From positions 1 to 19,522 of the forward strand of contig CADBRF010000053.1 of the NCBI GenBank assembly GCA_902796975.1: a stretch of 19,522 nucleotides of DNA. The letters are read 5' to 3'. Source of the stretch: an uncultured Coriobacteriaceae bacterium. GTDB taxonomy: Bacteria > Actinomycetota > Coriobacteriia > Coriobacteriales > QAMH01. How positions within the stretch are numbered: the stretch's first letter is position 1; every line of letters begins with the position of its first letter. Under the pieces are notes generated by a model. It ran no database searches, was not told where the DNA came from, and saw only the letters and a program-made list of their open reading frames with translations. Of this stretch, positions 1 through 6,821 are shown in pieces. The translations under genes and the position numbers were made by a program.

Positions 1-219
1 CAGACTGGTGCCTTCCTCGAGTAACCAGAAGGGGAGAGGCTTTGAAAAGTCCTTATGGAGCCTGCTGAAGATCGGCGTTTTTGTCAGGTCTTTATAAAAA
101 ATTGGTAAATTATATCTTCATGTGCCGTTCGCGGGTGATTTGTGCTAACAGAGAACTTTCAGGAAGAATTGCCTGCAAATAGACCTTTCGATGTGGCAAT
201 ATACCGTCTTGCGTTGTTT

Positions 220-296
220 GGGCCTTTAGCTCAGTTGGCTAGAGCGCACGACTGATAATCGTGAGGTCACAAGTTCGAATCTTGTAAGGCCCACCA
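220..296 (+). tRNA. tRNA-Ile (anticodon GAT)
   Basis: A complete cloverleaf can be folded. The acceptor arm is GGGCCTT (220-226) with AAGGCCC (286-292), the anticodon stem is CACGA/TCGTG, and the loop CTGATAA places GAT at 254-256. The T arm is ACAAG-TTCGAAT-CTTGT, followed by discriminator A and an encoded CCA (294-296). GAT decodes isoleucine AUC/AUU. It lies upstream of tRNA-Ala but is separated from it by a strong hairpin. Confidence 0.97.
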
Positions 297-304
297 TTCC
301 AAGC

Positions 305-349
305 AATAAACGCCCCGGCGTGGGCCGAGTCGCCGCCGGGGCGTTTATT
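305..349 (+). terminator. Hairpin terminator between the two tRNA genes
   Basis: A perfect 16-bp inverted repeat (305-320 with 334-349) has a GC-rich core, GCCCCGGCG/CGCCGGGGC, and AT-rich feet (AATAAA/TTTATT) around a 13-nt loop. The T-rich side forms part of the stem, so it could work in either direction. It lies 8 nt after the CCA of tRNA-Ile. It suggests the two tRNAs are not simply one uninterrupted transcript. Confidence 0.75.
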
Positions 350-373
350 AATAAAAACAACGTCTACATTTGT

Positions 374-449
374 GGGGGTATAGCTCAGCTGGGAGAGCGC
401 GGGCTTTGCAAGCCTGAGGTCAGGGGTTCGAACCCCCTTACCTCCACCA
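374..449 (+). tRNA. tRNA-Ala (anticodon TGC)
   Basis: A full cloverleaf is visible. The acceptor arm is GGGGGTA (374-380) with TACCTCC (439-445), including the G3:U70 wobble that is the known identity element for alanyl-tRNA synthetase. The anticodon stem-loop is CGGGC-TTTGCAA-GCCTG with TGC at 407-409. The T arm is AGGGG-TTCGAAC-CCCCT, followed by A and an encoded CCA at 447-449. Confidence 0.97.
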
Positions 450-460
450 ATTAAAACCGC

Positions 461-497
461 AGGTCAGAGGCTTAAAGCTTCTGGCCTTTTTGTTTTT
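461..497 (+). terminator. Rho-independent terminator after tRNA-Ala
   Basis: A stem AGGTCAGAGGCTT/AAGCTTCTGGCCT (461-473 with 475-487, two G:T wobbles, the inner pairs opened to form the loop) runs directly into an eleven-base stretch with ten T residues. It begins 12 nt after the tRNA CCA end. This is a textbook intrinsic terminator for the tRNA transcript. Confidence 0.85.
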
Positions 498-520
498 ACT
501 TCAAAACTGCTCGGATATTT

Positions 521-544
521 CATGACAGTTACCTCGCTATTGCC
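521..544 (+). repeat. Copy 1 of a 16-bp dispersed repeat
   Basis: CATGACAGTTACCTCG (521-536) recurs exactly at 10882-10897. In both places ATTGCC follows shortly after (539-544 and 10904-10909). Both copies are intergenic and sit just behind a plus-strand transcription unit, here the tRNA-Ala terminator. The repeat begins with an ATG that opens a 26-codon frame in this copy and only MTVTS-stop in the other. Function is unknown. Confidence 0.5.
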
Positions 545-710
545 ATGGAAGACATGTTGTGTTTCGGTGGAAATATTCTGTACACCTCCTTTTCGATGTT
601 AAGGTAGACGCGCTTCGTTGGAAACAGCGTTTGTGAATCGGTTGTCGATACGGGAGCAGCGGGCTGATATGAATCGAAGTGCTTGGACGGAAACAGCGGA
701 GAGATACGCC

Positions 711-1415
711 ATGCCGTTAGATATTCTGTCGGATGAGCGACTCCTCTCTGCACTCCGAGAAGCATTTGACTTGCCTGTTGTCCATGTTGACCGCGAGGCG
801 TTTTTGCGGCGCGTGCTGGAAAAACACGTACCTCATGCAGACATCGACTCGGCTCTTGCATCGAGCCCTACGCGTGCCGGCATCGCGCCGCAGACCATTG
901 ACGTTATCGCCAAAGATATCATCCGCCAGGAGAGCCTTGCCGCGACGGGAGTCTCCGCTCTCGCCGGCATTCCCGGTGGTCTTGCGATGGCTGCAACGAT
1001 TCCCGCTGACTTTTTCCAGTTCTACCTGCATCTTTTGAGACTTGAGCAGAAACTCGCCTATCTTTACGGATTCTCCTCTTTCCCCGGCGAAGATGATCAG
1101 GTTAAAGAGGATACAGCTCGCCAGCTGGTTCTCATCATCGGCCTTGCAACGCAGATTCAAGCCGGGGGCAATGCTGTTCTTAAAACTGCTGCAAATAGAG
1201 GAGTACGCAAGCTCATTCCTTTTCTGCAGAAAATTATGGCGAAACAAGCTGCCGCAAAAGCGGTTCCGGTGTTGGGCGGAGTGATTTCCGGTGCGCTTAC
1301 GCACACTTCTTTCAATGCTGGTGCCTCGATTCTCAAAGAATACATGCGTATGCTTCCCTCTGCGCAAGAGTCTATTGTTGTGGATAACGATGTTCTTGAG
1401 GGGGAAATCTCCTAG
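711..1415 (+). CDS. EcsC-family-like hypothetical protein
   Basis: The predicted 234-residue protein has no assigned enzymatic role. It resembles EcsC-type proteins: a stretch around residues 80-115 contains AGIPGG, then IPADFFQFY, then QKLAYLYG, the signature of that family. Three hydrophobic or amphipathic stretches (about 80-110, 138-160 and 190-215) suggest membrane association. I chose the ATG at 711 because GGAGAG lies 7 nt upstream. In-frame alternatives are the ATG at 669 and the TTG at 618, both with weaker ribosome sites. It is followed after 57 nt by another membrane-protein gene on the same strand, so the two may be cotranscribed. The family match is recognition of a motif pattern; the function remains open. 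Confidence 0.7.
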   Translation: MPLDILSDERLLSALREAFDLPVVHVDREAFLRRVLEKHVPHADIDSALASSPTRAGIAPQTIDVIAKDIIRQESLAATGVSALAGIPGGLAMAATIPADFFQFYLHLLRLEQKLAYLYGFSSFPGEDDQVKEDTARQLVLIIGLATQIQAGGNAVLKTAANRGVRKLIPFLQKIMAKQAAAKAVPVLGGVISGALTHTSFNAGASILKEYMRMLPSAQESIVVDNDVLEGEIS

Positions 1416-1472
1416 TCGTATCATTTTCGGCGATGAATACAGGTACACAGGTCTAGACATAAAGTAGAGAGC

Positions 1473-2003
1473 ATGCTCGAGCAGAGACGATACACAGCAA
1501 ATCAAGCACAAGATGAGCCTATAGACTGGAGTTCATTTACCGAAGAGGACGTGCGGGAGCAGAATAGTGTTCCTGCATGCAAGTTCATGAGAATTTATGG
1601 CATCTTGCTCCTCGTCGGCTCGATTCTTCTTCTTATCCTCTCGATCACAGCTTTGGGCGGGGCGTTTGTTGGAATGACGATAGCCCTGTTAACCCTTGTG
1701 CCAGCGGCGTTTGCACTTCAAGTGACCGATAGACCAACTGCCACCATGGAGCCGCTTGTTCTGGGAATCATCGGCGTGTTTTTTCCACTGGTCCTTGATA
1801 CCGCTTTATCGGTGACCGCATTTGCGCTTGGTTTTGATTATTCGATATCGAAAAGTGTGTATCTCATAGCAGTATTTGCAGCTATCTATCTGCTTCTTGC
1901 CTTATACATTCGCAGACAACAGAAAACGCTCGTTAAAACGGGAACAGAAAGTTCTCGAGACCGTCTTTGGGATGAGAACGTTATCTGGGGAGAGGGCAAA
2001 TAA
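1473..2003 (+). CDS. Hypothetical four-helix membrane protein
   Basis: I do not recognise this 176-residue protein. After a polar, acidic N-terminus of about 37 residues come four strongly hydrophobic segments, at roughly 38-60, 62-83, 93-117 and 126-146. A basic patch (RRQQK) and a polar tail follow, consistent with an integral inner-membrane protein with both termini in the cytoplasm. The ATG at 1473 has only a weak upstream purine run (GAGAG). It lies 57 nt behind the EcsC-like gene and about 125 bp ahead of the feoA promoter. No catalytic or ligand-binding motif is visible, and a link to the neighbouring iron genes is not shown. Confidence 0.7.
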   Translation: MLEQRRYTANQAQDEPIDWSSFTEEDVREQNSVPACKFMRIYGILLLVGSILLLILSITALGGAFVGMTIALLTLVPAAFALQVTDRPTATMEPLVLGIIGVFFPLVLDTALSVTAFALGFDYSISKSVYLIAVFAAIYLLLALYIRRQQKTLVKTGTESSRDRLWDENVIWGEGK

Positions 2004-2026
2004 CCTTCTGGGGTTCACACGTCTAT

Positions 2027-2046
2027 TAGAATCACAGTGGATTCTA
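2027..2046. other. 7-bp inverted repeat in the spacer before feoA
   Basis: TAGAATC (2027-2033) and GATTCTA (2040-2046) form a perfect inverted repeat with a 6-nt spacer. No T-run follows, so it is not an obvious terminator. It lies 24 bp behind the stop of the upstream membrane-protein gene and about 80 bp before the feoA -35 box. It could be a regulator site or an RNA hairpin at the end of the upstream transcript. Confidence 0.35.
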
Positions 2047-2127
2047 CGCAGCAACGCTCTTTCACGGGCGAAAGTGAGAAAGGGCAAGCCATTCAACAAG
2101 ATATATGAAGAAACTGTGAGCCTTTCA

Positions 2128-2156
2128 TTGACAAGTTAGTTAGACAAAACTATCCT
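2128..2156 (+). promoter_or_regulatory. feoA promoter with embedded DtxR-type operator
   Basis: A consensus -35 box TTGACA (2128-2133) is spaced 17 bp from TATCCT (2151-2156). The spacer carries AAGTTAG (2133-2139) and an imperfect dyad TAGTT-N6-AACTA (2137-2152), so a bound repressor would block RNA polymerase. The 11-mer ACAAGTTAGTT (2131-2141) recurs inverted in front of feoB. Iron-dependent repression by the DtxR-family protein encoded at 6822-7274 is an inference from these shared motifs. Confidence 0.7.
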
Positions 2157-2167
2157 CTGAAATGTTT

Positions 2168-2186
2168 ATTAAGGCTAACTTTCTGC
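2168..2186. promoter_or_regulatory. Second putative DtxR-type operator upstream of feoA
   Basis: The core AAGGCTAACTTT (2171-2182) contains GGCTAAC, which matches the centre of the DtxR/IdeR consensus (TTAGGTTAGGCTAACCTAA). Read on the other strand it gives AAAGTTAGC, the same 9-mer found upstream of feoB and of the FeoB-associated gene. It lies just downstream of the likely transcription start and 46 bp before the feoA start codon, a position suited to repression. Confidence 0.55.
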
Positions 2187-2232
2187 GAACGCTATCCCGT
2201 TCCAGAAAAAGCCAGGAGAATAGGAGGATGTT

Positions 2233-2457
2233 ATGAATCTGACTGACGTCGAGCTTGGCAAGACCTGCCGCGTCGTGAAGCTGCATGACACGGGTGCAAC
2301 GCGCCGTCGCATTATGGATATGGGCATTACCAAGGATGCAGATATTCGCGTGGACAAGTATGCCCCGCTTGGAGACCCCATGGAGCTTACGGTGCGCGGC
2401 TACCATCTTTCCCTGCGCAAAGAAGACGCCTGCAAAATTGAGGTTGTGCCTGAATAA
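2233..2457 (+). CDS. feoA: Ferrous iron transport protein A
   Basis: FeoA is a small cytoplasmic SH3-like protein that supports iron uptake by FeoB, probably by contacting its G-protein domain. This 74-residue product has the normal family length and pattern: an N-terminal LGKTCRVVKL strand, the RRRIMDMGI helix and turn (residues 24-32), and a C-terminal GYHLSLRKEDACKIEV segment. The ATG at 2233 has AGGAGG 5 nt upstream. It is preceded by a strong promoter with operator-like dyads and followed by an intrinsic terminator before feoB, so it can be expressed as a monocistronic message. Only one FeoA domain is present. Confidence 0.95.
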   Translation: MNLTDVELGKTCRVVKLHDTGATRRRIMDMGITKDADIRVDKYAPLGDPMELTVRGYHLSLRKEDACKIEVVPE

Positions 2458-2459
2458 GC

Positions 2460-2504
2460 GCAGCTTGTGACCTATTGAATAAATCGGCCGCAAGCTGCTT
2501 TTTT
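2460..2504 (+). terminator. Intrinsic terminator between feoA and feoB
   Basis: GCAGCTTG (2460-2467) pairs perfectly with CAAGCTGC (2491-2498), and six T residues follow immediately (2499-2504). The 23-nt loop is long but the stem plus T-run is clear. It lies 2 nt after the feoA stop codon. It would end or attenuate feoA transcription before feoB. Confidence 0.75.
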
Positions 2505-2505
2505 C

Positions 2506-2540
2506 TTGACTTTAAAGTTAGCAATAACAAACTAACTTGT
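2506..2540 (+). promoter_or_regulatory. feoB promoter region with AAGTTAG inverted repeat
   Basis: Right after the feoA terminator comes TTGACT (2506-2511), a good -35 box. Only weak -10 candidates lie about 17-21 bp downstream. AAGTTAG (2515-2521) and CTAACTT (2532-2538) form a perfect 7-bp inverted repeat with a 10-bp spacer. Its right half is the inverse of the feoA operator 11-mer, and its left half extends to AAAGTTAGC as in two other sites. This is probably a DtxR-type operator controlling feoB separately from feoA. Confidence 0.6.
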
Positions 2541-2568
2541 TCTTTCAAGGAGAGGAGAACAAAGAGCT

Positions 2569-5259
2569 ATGCCAACAACCATAGCATTGGCTGGTAACCC
2601 CAACTCTGGTAAGACAACCCTGTTCAACCAGCTCACGGGCAACCACCAGTACGTCGGAAACTGGCCGGGCGTTACCGTTGAACGCAAAACCGGTACCCTC
2701 AAGGGAGATAAGGAAGTTCGTTTCGTCGACCTTCCTGGTATTTATTCGCTTTCCCCGTATTCCAATGAGGAAGTCGTCTCCCGTAATTATCTCGCTTCGG
2801 GCGAGGCTGACGCCATCATCGATATCATCGATGCCTCCAACCTCGAGCGCAACCTCTACATGGCAACGCAGCTCCTTGAATTTGGCGTGCCACTCGTCCT
2901 AGCACTTAACCAGATGGATATTGTCAAGAAGCGCGGCTACACGATCAAAGCCAAGGAACTCGAGAAGATCCTCAAGGTTCCCTGCATTGAGATTTCCGCG
3001 CTGAAGGGCGAGGGCGTTGAGGATCTGGTCCATGTAGCCGTGAAGGCAGCTCATGACAATGCGATTCCCGAGCCTGCAAAGTTCTCCCCCGAGCTCGAAG
3101 CCTTCCTCAGCCGTGTTGAGGAGAAACTCCCCGAAGGCACCCCTGAATCCCTCAAGCGCTACTACGCAGTCAAATTCTTCGAGCGTGATGAGAAAGCAGC
3201 TGAGGAACTCGGAAAGAATGTCGATGTTGACGACATCATTCTCGAGGCGGAAAGCAAGTTCGACGATCGTTCCGATGCAATCATCACAAACGAGCGCTTC
3301 AAGTACATCACGAGCTTCATCAACAAGGTTCAGAAGCGCAATCTCTCCGGTCTCACAATGTCCGAGAAGATTGACCGCGTTGTTACGAACCGTATTCTTG
3401 CACTTCCGATTTTTGTTGCGATCATCACCCTCGTTTACTATATCTCCATATCCACGGTCGGCACCTATGCCACTGACTGGGCAAATGATGGTGTGTTCGG
3501 CGATGGCTGGTTCCTCGACCCAGTCGCAATCGTGAGCACGGAAGGCACCGCCCAGGCTGCCTACGATGAAGCCTCTGAGCCCTACGATGAGGCCACCACG
3601 GCAATCGACGAGTACCTTGCTGCAGCTGACGAGGCTGGTATCGACACGAGCACGATTGCTACCTTCATCGGCTCTGAAGCTGACGAAGATGCAGACCTCG
3701 AATCCCCCGAATATCAGCAGGCTCTTGCCACCTTCGAGTCCCAGGCTGAGGCTGCCGGCGTCATAGCTTCTTATCCCGTCGTTGACGAGGAAGAGACTGC
3801 TGAGACCGACTACTTTGTCTATCTCGGTGCTGCTGGGGAAGCACAGGCTCAGGCACTGGCCGACGAGAAGACTGCTGAAATCGATGCAGAGGGTCGTTCC
3901 GGCGCTGCTGAAGCTACGATCTACAGCTTCGACGGTGAGGCTCTTGACGAGGAGACCGGTGAAATGGTTCCTCAGGGTGTTCAGGTTCCCGCTCCTGGCG
4001 ACCCGAGCGAGTACGGCATCTGGATTCCTGGCATCCCGGTTCTCATCGGTGGCGGTCTTGAGGCCATCGGTACGGTTGAGTGGCTGTACAACCTCGTCAT
4101 GGACGGCATCGTCGCAGGTGTTGGCGCTGTTCTCGGCTTCGTGCCCCAGATTATGATCCTCTTCTTCCTTCTCGCCATCCTCGAAGGCTGCGGCTACATG
4201 GCTCGCGTCACCTTCATTCTCGACCGTCTCTTCCGCAAGTTTGGCCTCTCCGGCAAGACCTTCATCCCGATGCTTATCGGCACCGGTTGCGGCGTCCCTG
4301 GTGTTATGGCTTCTCGTACCATCGAATCCGAGTCCTCTCGTCACCTCACGGTTATGACCACGACCTTTATGCCCTGCTCCGCCAAGCTCCCCATCATCGC
4401 CCTCATCGCGACGGCAGTGTTTGGCGGCGTATGGTGGGTCGCTCCCTGCGCCTACTTCATGGGCATTGCCTCTATCATCATCTCGGGCATCATTCTGAAG
4501 AAGACCAAGCCCTTCCTCGGTGAAGTCACCCCGTACGTCATGGAGCTCCCCGAGTATCGTCTGCCTCGCTTTGTTGACCTTCTCCGCAGCATGTGGGAAC
4601 GCGCATGGGCCTTCATCAAGAAGGCTGGCACGATCATCCTGGCTGCCACCATCCTCGTCTGGTTCCTCTCCGGCTACGGCGTCTATGAGGGACAGTTCAT
4701 GTGGGTCGGCGACGAGCTCATGGATTACTCGCTCCTCGCTTACTTCGGCAACGCCTTCGCCTGGGTATTCGCTCCGCTCGGCTGGGCAAACTGGCAGATG
4801 GCTTCCACGGTTATCACTGGCCTCATCGCCAAGGAGAACGTCATTGGCACGATGGCAGTTGTCTTCGGTGCCGACCCGACGGTTGCTTGGTCTCATGCCT
4901 ACATGCAGGCTCTCGCGGCCTCCGCTGGCTCCACTGCCCTGGTTCCTGTTGCTGCCTTCTCCTTCATGGCATTCAACCTGCTGTGCGCACCCTGCTTTGC
5001 AGCTATGGGCGCAATCAAGCGTGAGATGGGTGGTTTCAACAAGTGGTTCTGGGCAGCAATCGGCTGGGAGTGCGGCTGGGCTTACTGCATCGCTCTCATG
5101 ATCTTCCAGTTCGGTGGTCTGGCTTATGGCCTCTCCTTCAATCCTGGCACCATCGCTGCAATTGCGGTCGCAGCTGCCATCCTCTACGGCCTCTTCCGCC
5201 CGTACCCCAAGGCGAAGGATGACACTGCCGATACCAAGACGGCCGCTAACGCTGCATAA
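2569..5259 (+). CDS. feoB: Ferrous iron transport protein B with large extracytoplasmic insertion
   Basis: FeoB is the GTP-dependent inner-membrane Fe(II) transporter. The N-terminal G domain shows G1 GNPNSGKTT (residues 9-17), G3 DLPG (54-57), G4 NQMD (114-117) and G5 SALKG (143-147), followed by a helical guanine-dissociation-inhibitor-like region (about 170-260). Membrane segments start near 272. The conserved Gate motifs GCGYMARV (540-547), GTGCGVPG (571-578) and MPCSAKLP (601-608) are present, as is NLLCAPC near 803. At 896 residues it exceeds the 773 of E. coli FeoB. The excess is an acidic insertion at about 300-483 between the first two membrane helices, with roughly 45 Asp/Glu and only one Lys and one Arg. 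Multiple purine-rich ribosome sites precede the ATG. It has its own promoter/operator after the feoA terminator, and a hairpin follows it. Confidence 0.97.
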   Translation: MPTTIALAGNPNSGKTTLFNQLTGNHQYVGNWPGVTVERKTGTLKGDKEVRFVDLPGIYSLSPYSNEEVVSRNYLASGEADAIIDIIDASNLERNLYMATQLLEFGVPLVLALNQMDIVKKRGYTIKAKELEKILKVPCIEISALKGEGVEDLVHVAVKAAHDNAIPEPAKFSPELEAFLSRVEEKLPEGTPESLKRYYAVKFFERDEKAAEELGKNVDVDDIILEAESKFDDRSDAIITNERFKYITSFINKVQKRNLSGLTMSEKIDRVVTNRILALPIFVAIITLVYYISISTVGTYATDWANDGVFGDGWFLDPVAIVSTEGTAQAAYDEASEPYDEATTAIDEYLAAADEAGIDTSTIATFIGSEADEDADLESPEYQQALATFESQAEAAGVIASYPVVDEEETAETDYFVYLGAAGEAQAQALADEKTAEIDAEGRSGAAEATIYSFDGEALDEETGEMVPQGVQVPAPGDPSEYGIWIPGIPVLIGGGLEAIGTVEWLYNLVMDGIVAGVGAVLGFVPQIMILFFLLAILEGCGYMARVTFILDRLFRKFGLSGKTFIPMLIGTGCGVPGVMASRTIESESSRHLTVMTTTFMPCSAKLPIIALIATAVFGGVWWVAPCAYFMGIASIIISGIILKKTKPFLGEVTPYVMELPEYRLPRFVDLLRSMWERAWAFIKKAGTIILAATILVWFLSGYGVYEGQFMWVGDELMDYSLLAYFGNAFAWVFAPLGWANWQMASTVITGLIAKENVIGTMAVVFGADPTVAWSHAYMQALAASAGSTALVPVAAFSFMAFNLLCAPCFAAMGAIKREMGGFNKWFWAAIGWECGWAYCIALMIFQFGGLAYGLSFNPGTIAAIAVAAAILYGLFRPYPKAKDDTADTKTAANAA

Positions 5260-5310
5260 ACGGTGAACTTCCAATAGCACCTCACAGGCACCCAGCCTGC
5301 GAAATCCTCC

Positions 5311-5346
5311 ATGAGAATGCCCTGCCAACTGGTGGGGCATTTTCAT
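5311..5346 (+). terminator. Hairpin terminator after feoB
   Basis: A 16-bp imperfect stem (5311-5326 with 5331-5346, including G:T pairs) has the core AATGCCC/GGGCATT and a 4-nt loop AACT. The T-rich part (TTTT) is within the 3' arm. It starts 52 bp after the feoB stop. A smaller dyad, CAGGC-N5-GCCTG, lies at 5285-5299. Confidence 0.55.
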
Positions 5347-5357
5347 ATGGAAAACGA

Positions 5358-5386
5358 TTGCAAGGCGCTCGGATGGATAACATAAC
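5358..5386 (+). promoter_or_regulatory. Possible promoter for the HD-domain gene
   Basis: TTGCAA (5358-5363) is spaced 17 bp from CATAAC (5381-5386), each matching 4 of 6 consensus positions. It lies after the feoB terminator and about 107 bp ahead of the chosen start codon. No experimental or conservation evidence is available, and the hexamers are weak. Confidence 0.25.
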
Positions 5387-5493
5387 CGGGGCATATACAG
5401 TGCAGAAGTCACTTGCATATCGGGCAAAAGCGCGTATACACCGCTGCGGGACTGTTCATAGAATCGAAGCTCTATAGCCGGTATGATGGTGCT

Positions 5494-5988
5494 ATGAAGA
5501 ACCAGTCTAAACAGGCGGAAACTCAGTTCGCCCAACTCGCCAAGCCCTATCTACAGCACCCTGAAGTGCAGCAGATGGCTTCGTATATACAACACGGGAC
5601 GATTTCCACCCTCGACCATGTGACTCGTGTTGCCTACACCGCTTTCACGTGGGCAAACAGTATTGGTGTCGATGTGGACAAGCAAGATCTTGTCGCCGGC
5701 GCTCTTCTTCACGATTTCTATCTTTACGATTGGCATGATAGGTCGACTTCGATGCCACACCATGCAACTATGCACCCGATATATGCAGCGCAAAATGCCG
5801 CTCGAGTTTTTGATGTCAATGACCATGTGCTACAGATAATTCGCTCGCATATGTGGCCCCTTCCGCTCACGCGCCTGCCACAGAGTAGAGAAGCATGGCT
5901 TGTTTCTGTAGCTGACAAGTACTGTAGCCTCTATGAGACGATCCTATGTCGACGTGAGAAGAGGCGGAAGGTGTCCTATGACCTTTAG
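5494..5988 (+). CDS. HD-domain metal-dependent phosphohydrolase
   Basis: A 164-residue HD superfamily protein. Such enzymes bind one or two divalent metals and hydrolyse phosphate esters, often of nucleotides; the substrate here is unknown. The HD ligand set can be followed: His42 (LDHVTRV), His73-Asp74 (LLHDF), His94 and His119 in the helical core, and Asp141 (VADK). The product is a single-domain soluble protein. I chose the ATG at 5494; an in-frame TTG at 5413 would add 27 residues that look unlike a folded N-terminus. Neither start has a strong ribosome site. Its 3' end overlaps the start of the following membrane-protein gene by 11 bp, implying translational coupling and perhaps a shared function. 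Confidence 0.85.
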   Translation: MKNQSKQAETQFAQLAKPYLQHPEVQQMASYIQHGTISTLDHVTRVAYTAFTWANSIGVDVDKQDLVAGALLHDFYLYDWHDRSTSMPHHATMHPIYAAQNAARVFDVNDHVLQIIRSHMWPLPLTRLPQSREAWLVSVADKYCSLYETILCRREKRRKVSYDL

Positions 5989-6820
5989 CTCTCTTGTCGT
6001 TCTCTTTACCATCTGCAGTTTTGCCGGATGGCTCTTTGAGTCGTTCTATGCCGTCATCAGCAGGGGAAAGTGGGACCGCCGCGGATTTCTCTATGGCCCC
6101 GTCTGTCCTATCTATGGGGTTGGCGTTGTGGCGATAGTCTTATTGGTGGGAGAGTTGCACCATCTACTGGGTTTTGGATATGAGTGGTGGCAGGTCTTTC
6201 TCATCGGCTTTTTCGGCAGCATGGTGCTCGAATACGCAACATCGGTTGCGCTCGAAAGACTCTTCCACGCATATTGGTGGGATTATTCCAATATGCCGCT
6301 CAACCTAAACGGGCGTATCTGCGTACCCGCAGCTGCCTTGTTCGGTGCGGGAGGGCTGCTCGCTATCTATGTGATTTATCCCTGGTGGATGGGTTTGAGC
6401 GCTCTTATACCAAGCATCTGGATTGAGATTGCCGCCTACGCTATCATCGTGATCATGACAATCGACGCAACATTGACGGTCAGCGCGCTTACGGATTTTG
6501 ACAAAATGGTGAGTCTTGCGGATGAGACCTTCAATTCTCGCGCAGAGGAGTTCACCAAAAAGGTTGTCGGCAACTATGAGGGCATCAGCAGCATTGCAGA
6601 CAAGATGGTAGAGGGCGCAGCAGACGCCTCCCAAGCTCTCGAAGACGCTCGCGAACAGCTTATTCGCAGACGTCTTACCAGCCGTCTCCGTCAGATGGGC
6701 TCGCTACGCACGTCTGCTCTCGAGCGCGTAAAGGGTTTTCGTGATGCAACGCGCCCAGAAGCAACTGAACGTCTAGCCGCAATACTGAAAACTCTTGACA
6801 CTCGAAACAAGGAGAAGTGA
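5978..6820 (+). CDS. CmpB-like putative ABC transporter permease (PF06541 type)
   Basis: A 280-residue integral membrane protein. The N-terminal half carries the pattern of the family annotated as putative ABC-transporter type IV / CmpB: FAGWLFESFY (residues 15-24), GFLYGPVCPIYGVG (36-49), then FFGSMVLEYATS (78-89). About five membrane helices are visible (5-22, 41-59, 69-90, 115-133, 147-170), followed by a charged, probably coiled-coil cytoplasmic tail (175-280). The transport role is only a family label; there is no ATPase partner here. I chose the ATG at 5978, with GGAAGG 6 nt upstream, over an in-frame ATG at 5933. It overlaps the HD-domain gene by 11 bp and ends one base before the convergent repressor gene. 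Confidence 0.8.
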   Translation: MTFSSLVVLFTICSFAGWLFESFYAVISRGKWDRRGFLYGPVCPIYGVGVVAIVLLVGELHHLLGFGYEWWQVFLIGFFGSMVLEYATSVALERLFHAYWWDYSNMPLNLNGRICVPAAALFGAGGLLAIYVIYPWWMGLSALIPSIWIEIAAYAIIVIMTIDATLTVSALTDFDKMVSLADETFNSRAEEFTKKVVGNYEGISSIADKMVEGAADASQALEDAREQLIRRRLTSRLRQMGSLRTSALERVKGFRDATRPEATERLAAILKTLDTRNKEK

Positions 6821-6821
6821 T

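Noticed and set aside
2..97. Open plus-strand frame from the window edge ending at 97, possibly the tail of an upstream gene
   Set aside because: Only 31 residues with no recognisable motif; 1-219 otherwise holds nothing I can name. TTGTCA at 81-86 followed by AT-rich DNA could be a promoter for the tRNAs but no good -10 at proper spacing is seen.
529..861. Minus-strand frame upstream of the EcsC-like gene, with an AAGGAGG on that strand near 590
   Set aside because: The purine run is inside the frame rather than before its start, and the translation has no recognisable features.
717..1511. 264-codon minus-strand frame antisense to the EcsC-like gene
   Set aside because: No homology pattern, no ribosome site, and the plus-strand frame carries family motifs.
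2899..5535. An 878-codon open frame on the minus strand antisense to feoB
   Set aside because: It mirrors the codon bias of feoB, has no recognisable domain or ribosome site, and feoB is certain.
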